From Streptomyces albofaciens JCM 4342 (lineage in GTDB: Bacteria; Actinomycetota; Actinomycetes; Streptomycetales; Streptomycetaceae): DNA of 64,000 bases. The position numbers were made by a program, and so were the translations under genes. The stretch spans positions 2,822,501-2,886,500 of the forward strand of contig NZ_PDCM01000001.1 of assembly GCF_008634025.1 (NCBI RefSeq), given 5' to 3'. The notes under the pieces are model-generated. The model made no database searches, was not told where the DNA came from, and was given only the letters and a program-made list of their open reading frames with translations. Shown here in pieces: positions 1-11,343 of this stretch; position 1 is the stretch's first letter, and every line of letters begins with the position of its first letter.

Positions 1-1695
<1,695 letters not shown>

Positions 1696-1816
1696 TCAGT
1701 TGCTCGCGTCCACTGTGTGGTTCCCGGGTTGCGAACAGTCGCAGCGTCGGTGAACCAAGTTCCACTGATTTATTTCATTAATTGAAAAGTGTGCTTGTTC
1801 GCTCGAACCCGATAGG

Positions 1817-1935
1817 GTTTCGGTGGCCATAGCGTTAGGGAAACGCCCGGTTACATTTCGAACCCGGAAGCTAAGCCTTTCAGCGCCGATGGTACTGCAG
1901 GGGGGACCCTGTGGGAGAGTAGGACGCCGCCGAAC
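1817..1935 (+). rRNA. 5S ribosomal RNA
   Basis: About 119 nt beginning GTTTCGGTGGCCATAGCG and ending GCCGCCGAAC, with the standard actinobacterial 5S internal sequence (CCCGGTTACATTTCGAACCCGGAAG). It follows the 23S by about 120 nt with no tRNA in the spacer, the usual 16S-23S-5S order of a streptomycete rRNA operon. Confidence 0.97.
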
Positions 1936-1945
1936 AATCTTTGGA

Positions 1946-1994
1946 GGACCCTTGGTCCCAGCGTTCACGCTGGGACCAAGGGTCCTTTTTGTTT
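1946..1994 (+). terminator. rRNA operon intrinsic terminator
   Basis: A perfect 18-bp stem (arms 1946-1963 and 1968-1985) with a TTCA tetraloop, followed by TTTTTGTTTT. It lies 10 nt after the 5S rRNA. A U-tract is unusual among the other hairpins of this window, which fits a heavily transcribed rRNA operon. Confidence 0.95.
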
Positions 1995-2061
1995 TGCCGA
2001 AGCGCGCCGAAGTGGTCGGTGCGCGAGAATGTTTGCAGTACCGAAGACAGGAGTCACGTCG

Positions 2062-4224
2062 ATGTCCCCCAACTCTTCCGACGATCGCTCGGAGCGCAGG
2101 CCTCAGCGGCGCGACGGCGGTGACCGAGGCGGCTTTCGACGTGACGACCGTGGTCCGCGCCGGGACGACCGTGGCGGCCGGCCCTTCGGTGGTGGATACG
2201 GTGGCGGGCGCCGTGACGAGCGCCGCGACGAGCGCCGCGACGACCGCGACCGTGGTGGCTTCCGCCGGGATGATGACCGTGGCCCGCGCCGCGATGACCG
2301 TCGCGACGACCGCGGCGGCTTCCGCCGCGACGACCGCGCACCCCGCCGTGACGACCGCCGCGATGACCGGGGCGGCTTCCCCCGTGACGAGCGTGCTCCG
2401 CGCCGCGAGGGCGACCGTGGTGGTTTCCGCCGTGACGACCGCCCCGGTTTCTCGCGTGACGACCGCGCACCCCGTGGCCCGCGCCGCGACGACGACCGCG
2501 GTGGTTTCCGCCGTGACGACCGCGACCGCGGCGGCTTCCGCCGGGACGACGACCGGGGCGGTTTCCGTCGGGACGACCGCCGTGACGACCGTCCGCGCGG
2601 CCCGCGCCGCGACGACGACCGAGGCAGCTTCCGCCGTGATGACGACCGTGGCCCGCGCCGCGATGACCGTCGCGACGACCGCGGCGGCTTCCGCCGGGAC
2701 GACCGTGGCCCCCGTCGCGACGACGACCGCGGCGGTTTCCGGCGTGACAACGACCGCGGTGGCTTCCGTCGCGATGACGACCGGGGCGGGTTCCGTCGCG
2801 ACGACCGCGCTCCCCGCCGTGACGACCGCCGCGATGACCGGGGCGGCTTCCGCCGTGACGACGACCGTGGCCCGCGCCGTGACGACCGTGGTGGCTTCCG
2901 TCGGGATGACCGTCGCGATGACCGCCGTGACGACCGTCCGCGCGGCCCGCGCCGCGACGACGACCGCGGTGGTTTCCCGCGCGACGAGCGCGCTCCGCGC
3001 CGCGAGGGCGACCGTGGCCCCCGCCGCGACGACGACCGCGGCGGCTACCGGCGCGACGACCGTGGCCCGCGCCGCGATGACCGTCGCGACGACCGCGGCG
3101 GCTTCCGCCGGGACGACCGCGGCCCCCGTCGCGACGACGCCCGTGGTGGCTTCCGCCGTGACGACGACCGTGGCGGACGCCGTCCGTACGGTGCCGGTCG
3201 CGGCCGTGACGACCGCGGTGACCGCGGAGACCGCGGCGGCTTCCGGCGCGACGACCGGCGGGACGACCGCCGTGACCGGGAGCCGATCAAGCGGCTGCCG
3301 ATCCCGGAGGACGTCACCGGTGAGGAGATCGACAAGGACGTGCGGCAGGAGCTGCTGAGCCTGCCGAAGACGCTCGCCGACGATGTCGCCCGGAACCTGG
3401 TCATGGTGGCGAAGCTGCTGGACGAGGACCCGGAGCAGGCGTACGGCTACTCGCGGGTGGCGCTGCGGCTGGCGTCGCGCGTCCCCTCCGTACGCGAGGC
3501 GGCCGGCTTCGCCGCGTACGCCGTCGGGAAGTACGGCGAGGCGCTGGCCGAGTTCCGTGCGGCGCGGCGGATGACCGGCAGCGTGGAGCTGTGGCCCGTG
3601 ATGGCCGACTGCGAGCGCGGTCTCGGCCGGCCCGAGAAGGCCCTGGCCATGGCCGGTGAGCCCGAGGTGCAGAAGCTGGACCGCGCTGGCCAGGTCGAGA
3701 TGCGGCTGGTCGCGGCCGGTGCCCGCCGGGACATGGGCCAGACGGACGCGGCCGTGGTGACCTTGCAGAGCCCCGAGCTGGCGTCGAACTCCGTACAGCC
3801 GTGGACGGCCCGGCTGCGCTACGCGTACGCCGACGCGCTGCTGGAGGTCGGCCGCGAGGACGAGGCGCGCGAGTGGTTCGCCAAGGCGCTGGAGGCCGAC
3901 CAGGGCGGCACCACGAACGCCTCGGACCGGCTCGCCGAGCTGGACGGCGTGGAGTTCACGGACGTACTGGAAGGCGCGGGCGAGGACGAGGACGCGGATG
4001 AGGATCTGGGTGAGGACACGGAGGTGAACGAGGGCGGCGAGCGTAAGGACGAGACCGTACTCGACGCGCCGGCCGCACCTGCCGCTCCCGCCGACGCGCC
4101 GGCCGCCCCCGCCGAAGCTCCGGCCGAACCCGTCGCCCCCGCCGACGCGCCGCGCGAAGGCACCCCGAACGAAGGCACCCCGAACGAAGGCACCCCGCGC
4201 GACGACCGCCCCGAACAGAGCTGA
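2062..4224 (+). CDS. Arg/Asp/Gly repeat protein with TPR-like domain
   Basis: A 720-residue protein of unknown function. Residues about 8-406 are an imperfect array of DRGGFRRDD / DRGPRRDD units, an RG-rich and charge-alternating low-complexity region. Residues about 407-640 form a helical domain with TPR-like pairs (for example the segment containing YGEALAEFRAARRM and EDEAREWFAKALEAD). An acidic stretch (EDEDADEDLGEDTE) and an Ala/Pro tail with three EGTPN-type repeats follow. No signal peptide or membrane segment is seen, so it is probably cytoplasmic. I chose ATG 2062 because AGGAG lies 8 nt upstream; an in-frame ATG at 2029 lacks such a site. It starts 68 nt after the rRNA terminator. 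RG-rich arrays often bind RNA, so a ribosome- or RNA-associated role is an inference only. The repeats create long spurious frames on both strands. Confidence 0.85.
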   Translation: MSPNSSDDRSERRPQRRDGGDRGGFRRDDRGPRRDDRGGRPFGGGYGGGRRDERRDERRDDRDRGGFRRDDDRGPRRDDRRDDRGGFRRDDRAPRRDDRRDDRGGFPRDERAPRREGDRGGFRRDDRPGFSRDDRAPRGPRRDDDRGGFRRDDRDRGGFRRDDDRGGFRRDDRRDDRPRGPRRDDDRGSFRRDDDRGPRRDDRRDDRGGFRRDDRGPRRDDDRGGFRRDNDRGGFRRDDDRGGFRRDDRAPRRDDRRDDRGGFRRDDDRGPRRDDRGGFRRDDRRDDRRDDRPRGPRRDDDRGGFPRDERAPRREGDRGPRRDDDRGGYRRDDRGPRRDDRRDDRGGFRRDDRGPRRDDARGGFRRDDDRGGRRPYGAGRGRDDRGDRGDRGGFRRDDRRDDRRDREPIKRLPIPEDVTGEEIDKDVRQELLSLPKTLADDVARNLVMVAKLLDEDPEQAYGYSRVALRLASRVPSVREAAGFAAYAVGKYGEALAEFRAARRMTGSVELWPVMADCERGLGRPEKALAMAGEPEVQKLDRAGQVEMRLVAAGARRDMGQTDAAVVTLQSPELASNSVQPWTARLRYAYADALLEVGREDEAREWFAKALEADQGGTTNASDRLAELDGVEFTDVLEGAGEDEDADEDLGEDTEVNEGGERKDETVLDAPAAPAAPADAPAAPAEAPAEPVAPADAPREGTPNEGTPNEGTPRDDRPEQS

Positions 4225-4265
4225 CGCGAGAAATCTGAACAGGGCTGACGCCACATACATATAGC

Positions 4266-4300
4266 TGAAGGGCGGGACCCCACCGGGGTCCCGCCCTTCA
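4266..4300. terminator. Bidirectional terminator between the repeat protein and desD
   Basis: A stem of about 16 bp (arms 4266-4281 and 4285-4300, loop ACC) between two convergent genes. It lacks a long T tract. It can serve transcripts from both sides. Confidence 0.8.
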
Positions 4301-4319
4301 CTCGTTCATGCTCAGCAGG

Positions 4320-6143
4320 TCACGCCTCCCCGCCTCCCGCGTACCGCGCGATCGGGTTCTCCAGCGTGCCGATCAGCTGGAGGGCGCCCGCCGGGTCCTG
4401 GAGGTCCACCATCTCCTTGTTGTTCCGCAGCTGGAGACGGTTCAGGCAGGAGAGCGCGAACTCGTCGGCGAACATGTCGTACTGCCGGAACTTGTCCGCG
4501 AGCTGCGGGTTGGCTTCCTGGTACGCGTGCACGCAGTCGGCGACGGTGCGCCAGAAGGTGTCCTCGTCCAGTACCCCGTTCGTGACCAGGATGCCGTTGA
4601 GGAAGCGGAAGAAGCAGTCGAAGACGTCCGTGAAGAGGGAGAGGAGCTTCTTGTCCTCGGGGACGTCGGCGCGGATGCGCTCGACGGCCGGCGGCAGCAC
4701 CGCGTCCGGGTCCATCACCGCGATCTCCTCGGCGATGTCCTTGAAGATCGCGCGCTGTACGGTGCCGTCCTCGATGACCAGGATGACGTTCTCGCCGTGG
4801 GGCATGAAGACCAGGTCGTAGGCGTAGAACGCGTGCAGGACGGGCGTGAGGTAGGCGTCGACGTAGCGGCGCAGCCAGTCCGCCGGTTCGAGGCCGGACT
4901 CCTCGATGAGGGCCGCCGCCAGCGAACCGCCCTCGGGGTCGGTGTGCAGCAGCGACGCCATCGTGGCCACCCGCTGGCCCGGCTCCAGGGTGGGCACCGG
5001 GCTTTCGCGCCACAGGGCGGCGAGCATCTTCAGGTACGGGGAGCCCTTGGCGGTGGCGGCCTCGTACTGGCGGTGGTGGTAGCCGATGGCGGCGCGCTCG
5101 CGGATGATCGAGAAGCGGGCGGCCCGGAAGGTCTCGTCGCGTTCGATCAGGCCCGCCAGCCAGTCGTTGATGGCCGGGGTGGCCTCCATGTAGGCGGCGG
5201 ACAGACCGCGCATGAAGCCCATGTTGAGGACCGACAGCGCCGTTTTGACGTAGTGCTTCGTCGGGTCGCTGGTGTTGAAGAAGGTACGGATCGACTGCTG
5301 CGCCAGGTAGGCGTCGTCGCCGGGGCCCAGGCAGACCAGGTGCTGCTGGGCGACCTCGGCGGCGAAGGTGACGGAGAGCTTGTTCCACCACTGCCACGGG
5401 TGGACGGGGATGAGACGGTAGTCGGCCAGGTCCAGGCCGAGGTCGCGCAGGGTGGTGGCGAACCGGTCCAGGGTCGGGCCGCCCAGCTCCGCCTCGATCA
5501 GCCGGTCGTAGTCCAGGCCCTCGCCCGCGGTGAACGTGGCGCGGTCGCGGCGCGCGGCCAGCCAGATCAGGCGCACGGGGTTCGCGGCCTCGGGGGCGTA
5601 GGAGTGGTATTCGTGTACGCCGAAGCCGAGGCGGCCGTTGTTGGCGACGAAGCAGGGGTGGCCCTCGGACATGCCGGTCTCGATGGTCTGGAAGTCGGCC
5701 TTCGCCAGTTCGGCGGCGGCCGCGGGCCCGGCGGCCAGTTTGTACGCCGTACCGGAGAGGGTGGAGCTGATCTCCTCCAGGTACACCGGGAGGATGTCGT
5801 CGCTGAGCGCGAGCGTGCGGCGCAGTTCGATGAAGAAGTCCAGCGCGTCGAGGGGGACCTCGGCGCCGTCGCGGTGGCGGGTGATGGCGTCGGCGTCGAT
5901 GTGCCAGTGGTCCAGGCTCAGCCGGCGGGCGGTGAAACGGTACTCCACGCGGTCGTCGTCGCTGCGTACGACGTAGTGGCCGTCCTCGGGCAGGCGCTGT
6001 GGCGTCAGCAGGCGCTCGTGCGCGAACTCGGCGAGGGCCTTGCGCACCAGGAGGCGGTTGGCGCGCGCCCACAGCTCGGGGGTGAGGTGGCGGACGGCGT
6101 CGCGCGCCGCGGCGCCGGAGGTGTCCGCGGTGGGGTTCAGCAT
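4320..6143 (-). CDS. desD: Desferrioxamine synthetase (NIS synthetase)
   Basis: A 607-residue member of the IucA/IucC NRPS-independent siderophore synthetase family. DesD uses ATP to condense and cyclise N-hydroxy-N-succinyl(acetyl)cadaverine units into desferrioxamine E/B. Visible family features are HPWQWWNKL near residue 250, the ATP-site region with RHRD-like and IREERAAIGYHHR segments, and HGENVILVIEDGTVQRAIFKD near residue 450. The length is normal for the family. ATG 6143 has GAGGAG 8 nt upstream and overlaps the desC stop by 7 nt, so the pair is translationally coupled. It is the last gene of the iron-regulated desABCD operon. Confidence 0.96.
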   Translation of the reverse strand: MLNPTADTSGAAARDAVRHLTPELWARANRLLVRKALAEFAHERLLTPQRLPEDGHYVVRSDDDRVEYRFTARRLSLDHWHIDADAITRHRDGAEVPLDALDFFIELRRTLALSDDILPVYLEEISSTLSGTAYKLAAGPAAAAELAKADFQTIETGMSEGHPCFVANNGRLGFGVHEYHSYAPEAANPVRLIWLAARRDRATFTAGEGLDYDRLIEAELGGPTLDRFATTLRDLGLDLADYRLIPVHPWQWWNKLSVTFAAEVAQQHLVCLGPGDDAYLAQQSIRTFFNTSDPTKHYVKTALSVLNMGFMRGLSAAYMEATPAINDWLAGLIERDETFRAARFSIIRERAAIGYHHRQYEAATAKGSPYLKMLAALWRESPVPTLEPGQRVATMASLLHTDPEGGSLAAALIEESGLEPADWLRRYVDAYLTPVLHAFYAYDLVFMPHGENVILVIEDGTVQRAIFKDIAEEIAVMDPDAVLPPAVERIRADVPEDKKLLSLFTDVFDCFFRFLNGILVTNGVLDEDTFWRTVADCVHAYQEANPQLADKFRQYDMFADEFALSCLNRLQLRNNKEMVDLQDPAGALQLIGTLENPIARYAGGGEA

Positions 6144-6709
6144 GGGTTTTCTCCTCGGGCGGCCAGGAACTGGCCGCGGGTGCAGGTGCTCAGGTACGCC
6201 TCGCCCTTGGGCAGCGTGACGGTACGGACGATCTCGAAGCCGACGGCCTTGTTGAGGGCGTGCACCGCCGTGTTGCCGACGGCCGGCTCGACGACGACGC
6301 GCTGGTTGCCCGGCTCGGCGAACAGCATGTCCATCACGGTGGTGATCACGGCGAGGGTGAAGCCGTGCACCGGGGCGTCGGTCGGCGCGGTCAGGAAGTG
6401 CATGCCGACGTCGCCGGGCGCCGCCTCGTGGACCTCGGTGACCTCGCGGTGCGCCGGGTCGTAGCGCTCCATCAGGAAGGCCGGTTCGCCGTTGTGCAGG
6501 CCGATGAAGGCGTCGTGGTACGGGTCGGCGTCGATGCGCGCGAACTCCTTCTCCACGGCCGCGAGGTCCGCGTCCTGCATCATCCAGTAGACGGCCTTGG
6601 GGTGGGTGACCCAGCCGTGCAGCAGCTCCGCGTCGCCGGCCGGGTCGACCGGGCGCAGCGCGAACTCGCCGAGCGAGGCGTGGGTGCGGGTGAAGACGGT
6701 CGCGGTCAT
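6137..6709 (-). CDS. desC: N-hydroxycadaverine acyltransferase
   Basis: A 190-residue GNAT-like acyltransferase of the siderophore type (related to IucB/RhbD). In the desferrioxamine pathway DesC acylates N-hydroxycadaverine with succinyl-CoA or acetyl-CoA to form the hydroxamate monomer. The sequence shows the family pattern [19 protein letters not shown] near the N-terminus and a central acetyl-CoA-binding region ([11 protein letters not shown] followed by [12 protein letters not shown]). Start ATG 6709 overlaps the desB stop in an ATGA arrangement, and its 3' end overlaps desD, so B-C-D are coupled. Confidence 0.94.
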   Translation of the reverse strand: MTATVFTRTHASLGEFALRPVDPAGDAELLHGWVTHPKAVYWMMQDADLAAVEKEFARIDADPYHDAFIGLHNGEPAFLMERYDPAHREVTEVHEAAPGDVGMHFLTAPTDAPVHGFTLAVITTVMDMLFAEPGNQRVVVEPAVGNTAVHALNKAVGFEIVRTVTLPKGEAYLSTCTRGQFLAARGENPC

Positions 6710-8028
6710 ACGGGGGAGACCTCCACGGGGTGGTGCGGTCCGGCCGGGGCGGCGAACTCCTGGAAGGCGATGGACTTCTCGACCGGGTAGTACTCGCGGC
6801 CGAGCAGCTCGCGGATGATGCAGGAGTTGCGGTACGCGGCCATGCCCAGGTCCGGGGTGACGAAGCCGTGGGTGTGCAGTTCGGCGTTCTGGACGAAGAT
6901 CTCGCGGCCGGCGGTGTCGATGCTGTAGTTGCGGTTCACCGCGTAGCGGCCGGCGTCGTCCCAGGCGATGCGGCCGGTGAGCGGAGCGAGGAACTCCGGT
7001 GTGGCGTAGCGGTATCCGGTGGCCAGCACCAGGCCCTGCGTGGCGAGCGTGAAGTCCTGGCCCTGTTCCTCCTGGCGCAGCTGGAGGGTGTACGTGCCGG
7101 AGGCAGCGTCGTAACCGGCGCCGTGGAGGGCGGTGTTGGTCAGCAGCCGGGTCGGGCAGGGGCCGTGCAGGTTCTTCTGGTAGAGCAGGTCGAAGATCTC
7201 GTTGATCAGCTCGGAGTCGATGCCCTTGTAGAGGTTCTTGTGCGAGGCGTTGAGCCGGTCGCGGGTGGCGGCGGGCAGCGCGTGGAAGTAGTCCACGTAC
7301 TCCGGAGAGGTCATCTCCAGGGTGAGCTTGGTGTATTCGAGGGGGAAGAACCGGGGGGAGCGGGTGGCCCAGGTCAGGTGGTAGCCATGGCTGTCGATGT
7401 CCTGGAGGAGGTCGTGGTAGATCTCCGCCGCGCTCTGGCCGCTGCCGACGATGGTGATGGAGTCCTTGGCCTGGAGGGCGGCCTTGTTCTCCAGGTAGTC
7501 GGCGTTGTGCAGGAAGTCGCCGCCCAGGCCCTGGCAGGCCTCGGGGATGTGCGGCGGGGTGCCGGTGCCGAGGACGAGCTTGCGGGCGCGGTAGGTCTTC
7601 TTCTCGCCGGTGGGCAGGTGGTCGGCGTGGACGACGTAGACCTGCTCGGCCTCGTCGTACTCGACGGTGGTGACCCGGTGGCCGAAGCGGAGGGTGTCGA
7701 GCTTGGCGGCGGCCCAGCGGCAGTAGTCGTTGTACTCGGCGCGCAGCGGGTAGAAGCTCTCGCGGATGTAGAAGGAGTACATCCGGCCCGATTCCTTCAG
7801 GTAGTTCAGGAAGGAGAAGGGCGAGGTGGGATCGGCGAGGGTGACCAGGTCGGCCATGAACGGCACCTGGAGGGTGCTGGTCTCCAGCATCATGCCGGGG
7901 TGCCAGTCGAAGGACGGCTTGTCGTCCAGGAACAGGCCGTCCAACTCGGCGATCGGCTCGGTCAGACAGGCGAGGCCGAGGTTGAAGGGCCCGAGGCCGA
8001 TGGCCAGGAAATCGTGAGGGGCGGACAC
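6706..8028 (-). CDS. desB: Cadaverine N-monooxygenase
   Basis: A 440-residue flavin-dependent N-hydroxylase of the lysine N6-hydroxylase/ornithine N5-oxygenase family. DesB converts cadaverine to N-hydroxycadaverine using FAD, NADPH and O2. The FAD-binding motif [11 protein letters not shown] lies at residues 10-20 and the NADPH motif [16 protein letters not shown] near residue 195. The C-terminal D(3)(L/F)ATGY-type motif appears as [15 protein letters not shown]. The start GTG 8028 has GGAG 7 nt upstream. It follows desA after 85 nt and is coupled to desC. Confidence 0.96.
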   Translation of the reverse strand: MSAPHDFLAIGLGPFNLGLACLTEPIAELDGLFLDDKPSFDWHPGMMLETSTLQVPFMADLVTLADPTSPFSFLNYLKESGRMYSFYIRESFYPLRAEYNDYCRWAAAKLDTLRFGHRVTTVEYDEAEQVYVVHADHLPTGEKKTYRARKLVLGTGTPPHIPEACQGLGGDFLHNADYLENKAALQAKDSITIVGSGQSAAEIYHDLLQDIDSHGYHLTWATRSPRFFPLEYTKLTLEMTSPEYVDYFHALPAATRDRLNASHKNLYKGIDSELINEIFDLLYQKNLHGPCPTRLLTNTALHGAGYDAASGTYTLQLRQEEQGQDFTLATQGLVLATGYRYATPEFLAPLTGRIAWDDAGRYAVNRNYSIDTAGREIFVQNAELHTHGFVTPDLGMAAYRNSCIIRELLGREYYPVEKSIAFQEFAAPAGPHHPVEVSPV

Positions 8029-8113
8029 GTGGGGTCTCCGTTTGCGGGTGTCGGTCGGCCGAGGGACGGTCGGCCCGTCGGGGCGGGGCCGCGGGGCCGG
8101 TCGGCGGGGACGG

Positions 8114-9715
8114 TCAGCTCGCGGCGCTGAGGGCCGGTTCGGGGCGTGCGGCGAGGTACGCGCCGGCGTGCTCGGCGATCAGGTCGAGGACCGTGGCGAT
8201 GTCGGCCAGCGTGGTCTCGGGGTTGAGCAGGGTGAATTTCAGGTAGTGGCGGCCGTCCACGACGGTGCCCGCGACGATGGCGTCGCCGGAGGCGAACAGC
8301 GCTTCCCTGGCGTGCAGGTTGACCTCGTCGCTCAGCACCGGGTCCCGGTCGTCGGCGTACGGCAGGTAGCGGAAGACCAGGGTGCTCAGCTGCGGCTCGA
8401 CCACGACCTCGAAGCGCGGGTCGTCGTTCAGGAGCTTCCAGGCGTCGGCGGCGCGGTCCACGACCTCGTCGAAGAGCTCGCCGATGGCGTCGGCACCCAT
8501 GGTGCGCAGCGTCAGCCACAGTTTGAGCGCGTCGAAGCGGCGGGTGGTCTGGATCGATTTGTCGACCTGGTTGGGGATGCGCCGCTCGGCCATCCGCGCC
8601 GGGTTGAGGTAGTCCGCGTGGTACGTGACGTGCCGCAGGGTGGCGTGGTCGCGGACGAGCACGGCGCTGGAGCTGACCGGCTGGAAGAAGGACTTGTGGT
8701 AGTCCACCGTCACCGAGTCGGCGCGCTCGATGCCGTCCAGGAGGGCGCGGCGGCGGGAGACCAGCAGGCCGCAGCCGTACGCGGCGTCCACGTGCAGCCA
8801 GGTGCCGTACTGCGTGCACAGGTCGGCGATCTCGGGCAGCGGGTCGATGCTGCCGAAGTCGGTGGTGCCCGCGGTGGCGACGACCGCCATCGGGATCAGG
8901 CCCTCGTCCGCGCAGCGCGCCAGCTCGTCGGCGAGCGCGTCGGTCCGCATCCGCTTGTCCGCGTCGCAGGGCACCGCGATCACGGCTTCCGCGCCGAGGC
9001 CGAGCAGGGTGGCCGCCTTCTCGATGCTGAAGTGGCCGACCTGGGAGGCGAGGATCCGCAGGCGGGGCAGGATGTCGGTACGGCGTACCGGAGCCGTGGC
9101 GTCCTGGGGCGCCGCACCCGGAATGCTCTCGCCCGGGTCGTTCTCGCGGGCGAGGGCCGTGCGGCACGCCTCGTCGCGGGCCAGCAGCATGGCCTGGAGG
9201 TTGGACTGCGTGCCGCCGCTGGTGAAGATGCCGTCGGCGCGCTCGCCGAGGCCGATGCGGCGGGCGGTCCAGTCGATCAGGCGGCGCTCGATGAGGGTGC
9301 CGCCGGCGCTCTGGTCCCAGGTGTCCAGCGAGGAGTTGACCGCGGACAGCACCGCCTCGCCGACCAGGGCCGGGATGACGACCGGGCAGTTGAGGTGGGC
9401 GAGGTAGCGCGGGTGGTGGAAGTAGACGGCGTCGCGGAGGTAGACCTCTTCGAGCTCGTCCAGCGCGGCGGCGGGGTCGTGCAGCGGCTGTTCGAGGTCG
9501 ATACCGGCCACGGTGGGGGTCAGGCCGTCGACGGTGACGCCGGTGAAGGGGCGTTCGGTACGGGATATTTTGTCGGCTATGCGGTCGACGCCGTCGGCGA
9601 CGGAGCGGCGGTAGCGCTCGGCGGTGCCGTTGTTGAGCAGCTGGGACCGGCTGTCCTGGGTCCCGGTTTCTGCGGCGGGTGACGGGTCCTCGGCGGAGCG
9701 CGCGAGGGGGCTCAT
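8114..9715 (-). CDS. desA: Lysine decarboxylase (PLP-dependent)
   Basis: A 533-residue group II PLP-dependent decarboxylase. DesA decarboxylates L-lysine to cadaverine, the first step of desferrioxamine synthesis. The PLP lysine lies in [17 protein letters not shown], and the upstream [11 protein letters not shown] segment carries the cofactor aspartate. ATG 9715 is preferred over the in-frame ATG 9763 because GGGAGGA sits just upstream of it. The gene heads the desABCD operon. An iron box lies about 116 nt before the start, so expression should be derepressed under iron limitation. The usual desE/desF genes do not lie directly upstream here. Confidence 0.95.
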   Translation of the reverse strand: MSPLARSAEDPSPAAETGTQDSRSQLLNNGTAERYRRSVADGVDRIADKISRTERPFTGVTVDGLTPTVAGIDLEQPLHDPAAALDELEEVYLRDAVYFHHPRYLAHLNCPVVIPALVGEAVLSAVNSSLDTWDQSAGGTLIERRLIDWTARRIGLGERADGIFTSGGTQSNLQAMLLARDEACRTALARENDPGESIPGAAPQDATAPVRRTDILPRLRILASQVGHFSIEKAATLLGLGAEAVIAVPCDADKRMRTDALADELARCADEGLIPMAVVATAGTTDFGSIDPLPEIADLCTQYGTWLHVDAAYGCGLLVSRRRALLDGIERADSVTVDYHKSFFQPVSSSAVLVRDHATLRHVTYHADYLNPARMAERRIPNQVDKSIQTTRRFDALKLWLTLRTMGADAIGELFDEVVDRAADAWKLLNDDPRFEVVVEPQLSTLVFRYLPYADDRDPVLSDEVNLHAREALFASGDAIVAGTVVDGRHYLKFTLLNPETTLADIATVLDLIAEHAGAYLAARPEPALSAAS

Positions 9716-9830
9716 GAACGTGTCCTCCCTGATGCGGACTTGCTCACGTGGGGGGATGCGCATGGAACGCCCGCGCCTGGGCAGGAGACCCGTCGGCGCA
9801 GGGGGAACGGCTCCATCCGCTTACGTGATG

Positions 9831-9849
9831 TGAGGTAAGCCTAACCTAA
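9831..9849 (-). promoter_or_regulatory. Iron box (DmdR/IdeR operator) of desABCD
   Basis: Read on the minus strand the site is TTAGGTTAGGCTTACCTCA, matching 17 of 19 positions of the DmdR1/IdeR consensus TTAGGTTAGGCTCACCTAA. The TAGGCT core (9838-9843) can double as a -10 element, so Fe(II)-bound repressor would occlude RNA polymerase. It lies in the intergenic region upstream of desA. Confidence 0.93.
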
Positions 9850-9942
9850 CTTGTGTGGCGGCTGGGCAGGGGGTGCCGAGGCGCCGGCGCGGGACACACG
9901 CGCCGGGCCGTCATCGGGCATCAGTGGCCGTAAGGCCGGAAA

Positions 9943-11202
9943 TCAGGCCTCTTCGTCCAGGACGCGCAGCACCAGACCGGTGGCCGGCTTGGGGCCGAAC
10001 GACGTCGACTTGCGCGGCATCGTCACGCCCTTCAGCGCGAGTTGACGCACCGTTTGCTCCAGGACCGGGCGCAGCAGGACGGCCGTGCCGCCGTGCTTCG
10101 CCGCCTGCTCGACGGCGTCCCCGGCACGGTGCAGATAGCTGATCTCGGACGGGTGGTCGCGCACCCGCCACACCTCGTCCAGCAGGACCGAGTGCAGCAC
10201 GGTGGCGTCCAGCTCGCGCCACGCCTCGGGACGGTCGCGGCGGATCGTACGGTCGAGCAGGTCCGCGTCGGGCCGGTCCAGCAGGCAGAACCGCTCCGGA
10301 CCCGAGGCCAGCAGGAAGGCACTGCCGGGCGTCCGCTCCAGTTCCGCCAGCGCCGAATCGAGCGGGCCTTCCACCGGCCGGGCGCGGAACGCGCCGCCCA
10401 GCCCGGCCAGCGCGTCGTCCAGCGGCAGGTTCGGCAGGACGCGGTGGATGGCCCGTACCTGGAGCGGGTGGCGGGCGGAGTCCACGAGGAGCACCAGACC
10501 GCTGGCCCAGGGGCTGGCCGCGCCGTTGCCGGGGTGCTCCTCGTGCAGCCGCTGATAGGTGGCCCAGCGGTGGTGCCCGTCGGCGATCAGGGCGTGCCGC
10601 AGGGCCAGGTCCTCGTTGACGGCGGCCAGCTCACCGGGGTCGGTCACCGCCCACAGCCGGTGGGAGAAGCCGTCCTCGGTGGTGGTGGCGAGCAGCGGGG
10701 TGGTCAGGACGGTACGTTCGATGACGCCGGTGGCGCCGTTGCCGGTGCCCTGGCCGACGTAGGAGAGCAGCAGTGGCTCGAAGTTGGCGGCGGCCTCGCG
10801 CATCAGGGCGGCGCGGTCCTCGACGACCTCGGGGATCACGTCCTCGTGCGGCAGGACCGGTCCGCCCAGTTCGAGCGCGCCGATCAGCCCGCGCTGGAGG
10901 AGGCCGCCCTTGCTCTGCTCGTACACGTAGAGCGCGGGCCGGTCGTCCGTGGCCAGGACGCCCTGGGCGCGCCAGCGGCGCAGCGTCTCGGCGGCCTGGA
11001 GGTGCCGGGTGGCGGGGTCGGGTGCCTGCGGGAGGATGAGCCGCACGATGTTGTAGGGGTCGGCGGTTTCCAGGTGGCGCACGCCGTCCGGCCGCACGAC
11101 GACGTCGTACGGCGGCGAGGTGACGGCCGTGAGGCTGCTGACGCGGTCCGTGGCGTAGCGCAGTCCGCGGAAAGGGTGGAGGCGAAGGCCGTCGGTGGTC
11201 AT
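9943..11202 (-). CDS. DUF1015 family protein
   Basis: A 419-residue protein of the DUF1015 family. N-terminal features typical of the family are LHPFRGLRYATDRV and SPPYDVV, followed by LYVYEQ and a central DGHHRWATYQRL motif. The histidine-rich DGHHR segment suggests a catalytic or phosphoryl-transfer site, but no reaction is established to my knowledge. It stands alone between the des cluster and a divergent HAD phosphatase, separated from the latter by 141 nt. No link to iron metabolism can be shown from sequence. Confidence 0.85.
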   Translation of the reverse strand: MTTDGLRLHPFRGLRYATDRVSSLTAVTSPPYDVVVRPDGVRHLETADPYNIVRLILPQAPDPATRHLQAAETLRRWRAQGVLATDDRPALYVYEQSKGGLLQRGLIGALELGGPVLPHEDVIPEVVEDRAALMREAAANFEPLLLSYVGQGTGNGATGVIERTVLTTPLLATTTEDGFSHRLWAVTDPGELAAVNEDLALRHALIADGHHRWATYQRLHEEHPGNGAASPWASGLVLLVDSARHPLQVRAIHRVLPNLPLDDALAGLGGAFRARPVEGPLDSALAELERTPGSAFLLASGPERFCLLDRPDADLLDRTIRRDRPEAWRELDATVLHSVLLDEVWRVRDHPSEISYLHRAGDAVEQAAKHGGTAVLLRPVLEQTVRQLALKGVTMPRKSTSFGPKPATGLVLRVLDEEA

Positions 11203-11271
11203 TGGGGAATGCTATGCCGCCTTTCCGAGTGCGGGATGATCGGGGGGAAACCCTTGTCCTGCTGGATATAT

Positions 11272-11300
11272 CGGTACGCGGGCTTCCGCTTCGCGTACCG
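11272..11300. repeat. 9-bp inverted repeat in a divergent promoter region
   Basis: Arms CGGTACGCG (11272-11280) and CGCGTACCG (11292-11300) around an 11-nt loop. The hairpin lies between the divergent DUF1015 and HAD-phosphatase genes, 43 nt before the HAD start. It could be an operator or a 5'-UTR structure; it has no T tract. Confidence 0.45.
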
Positions 11301-11343
11301 CTGATACCACTTCTGTACCTGTGTGAATAGGGAGCGAAACGGC

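Noticed and set aside
1696..4260. An 854-codon open frame on the minus strand opposite the RRDD repeat gene
   Set aside because: It mirrors the repeat array and starts inside 5S/terminator sequence; the Val/Ala/Thr composition is the antisense of Arg/Asp/Gly codons. No domain and no ribosome-binding site.
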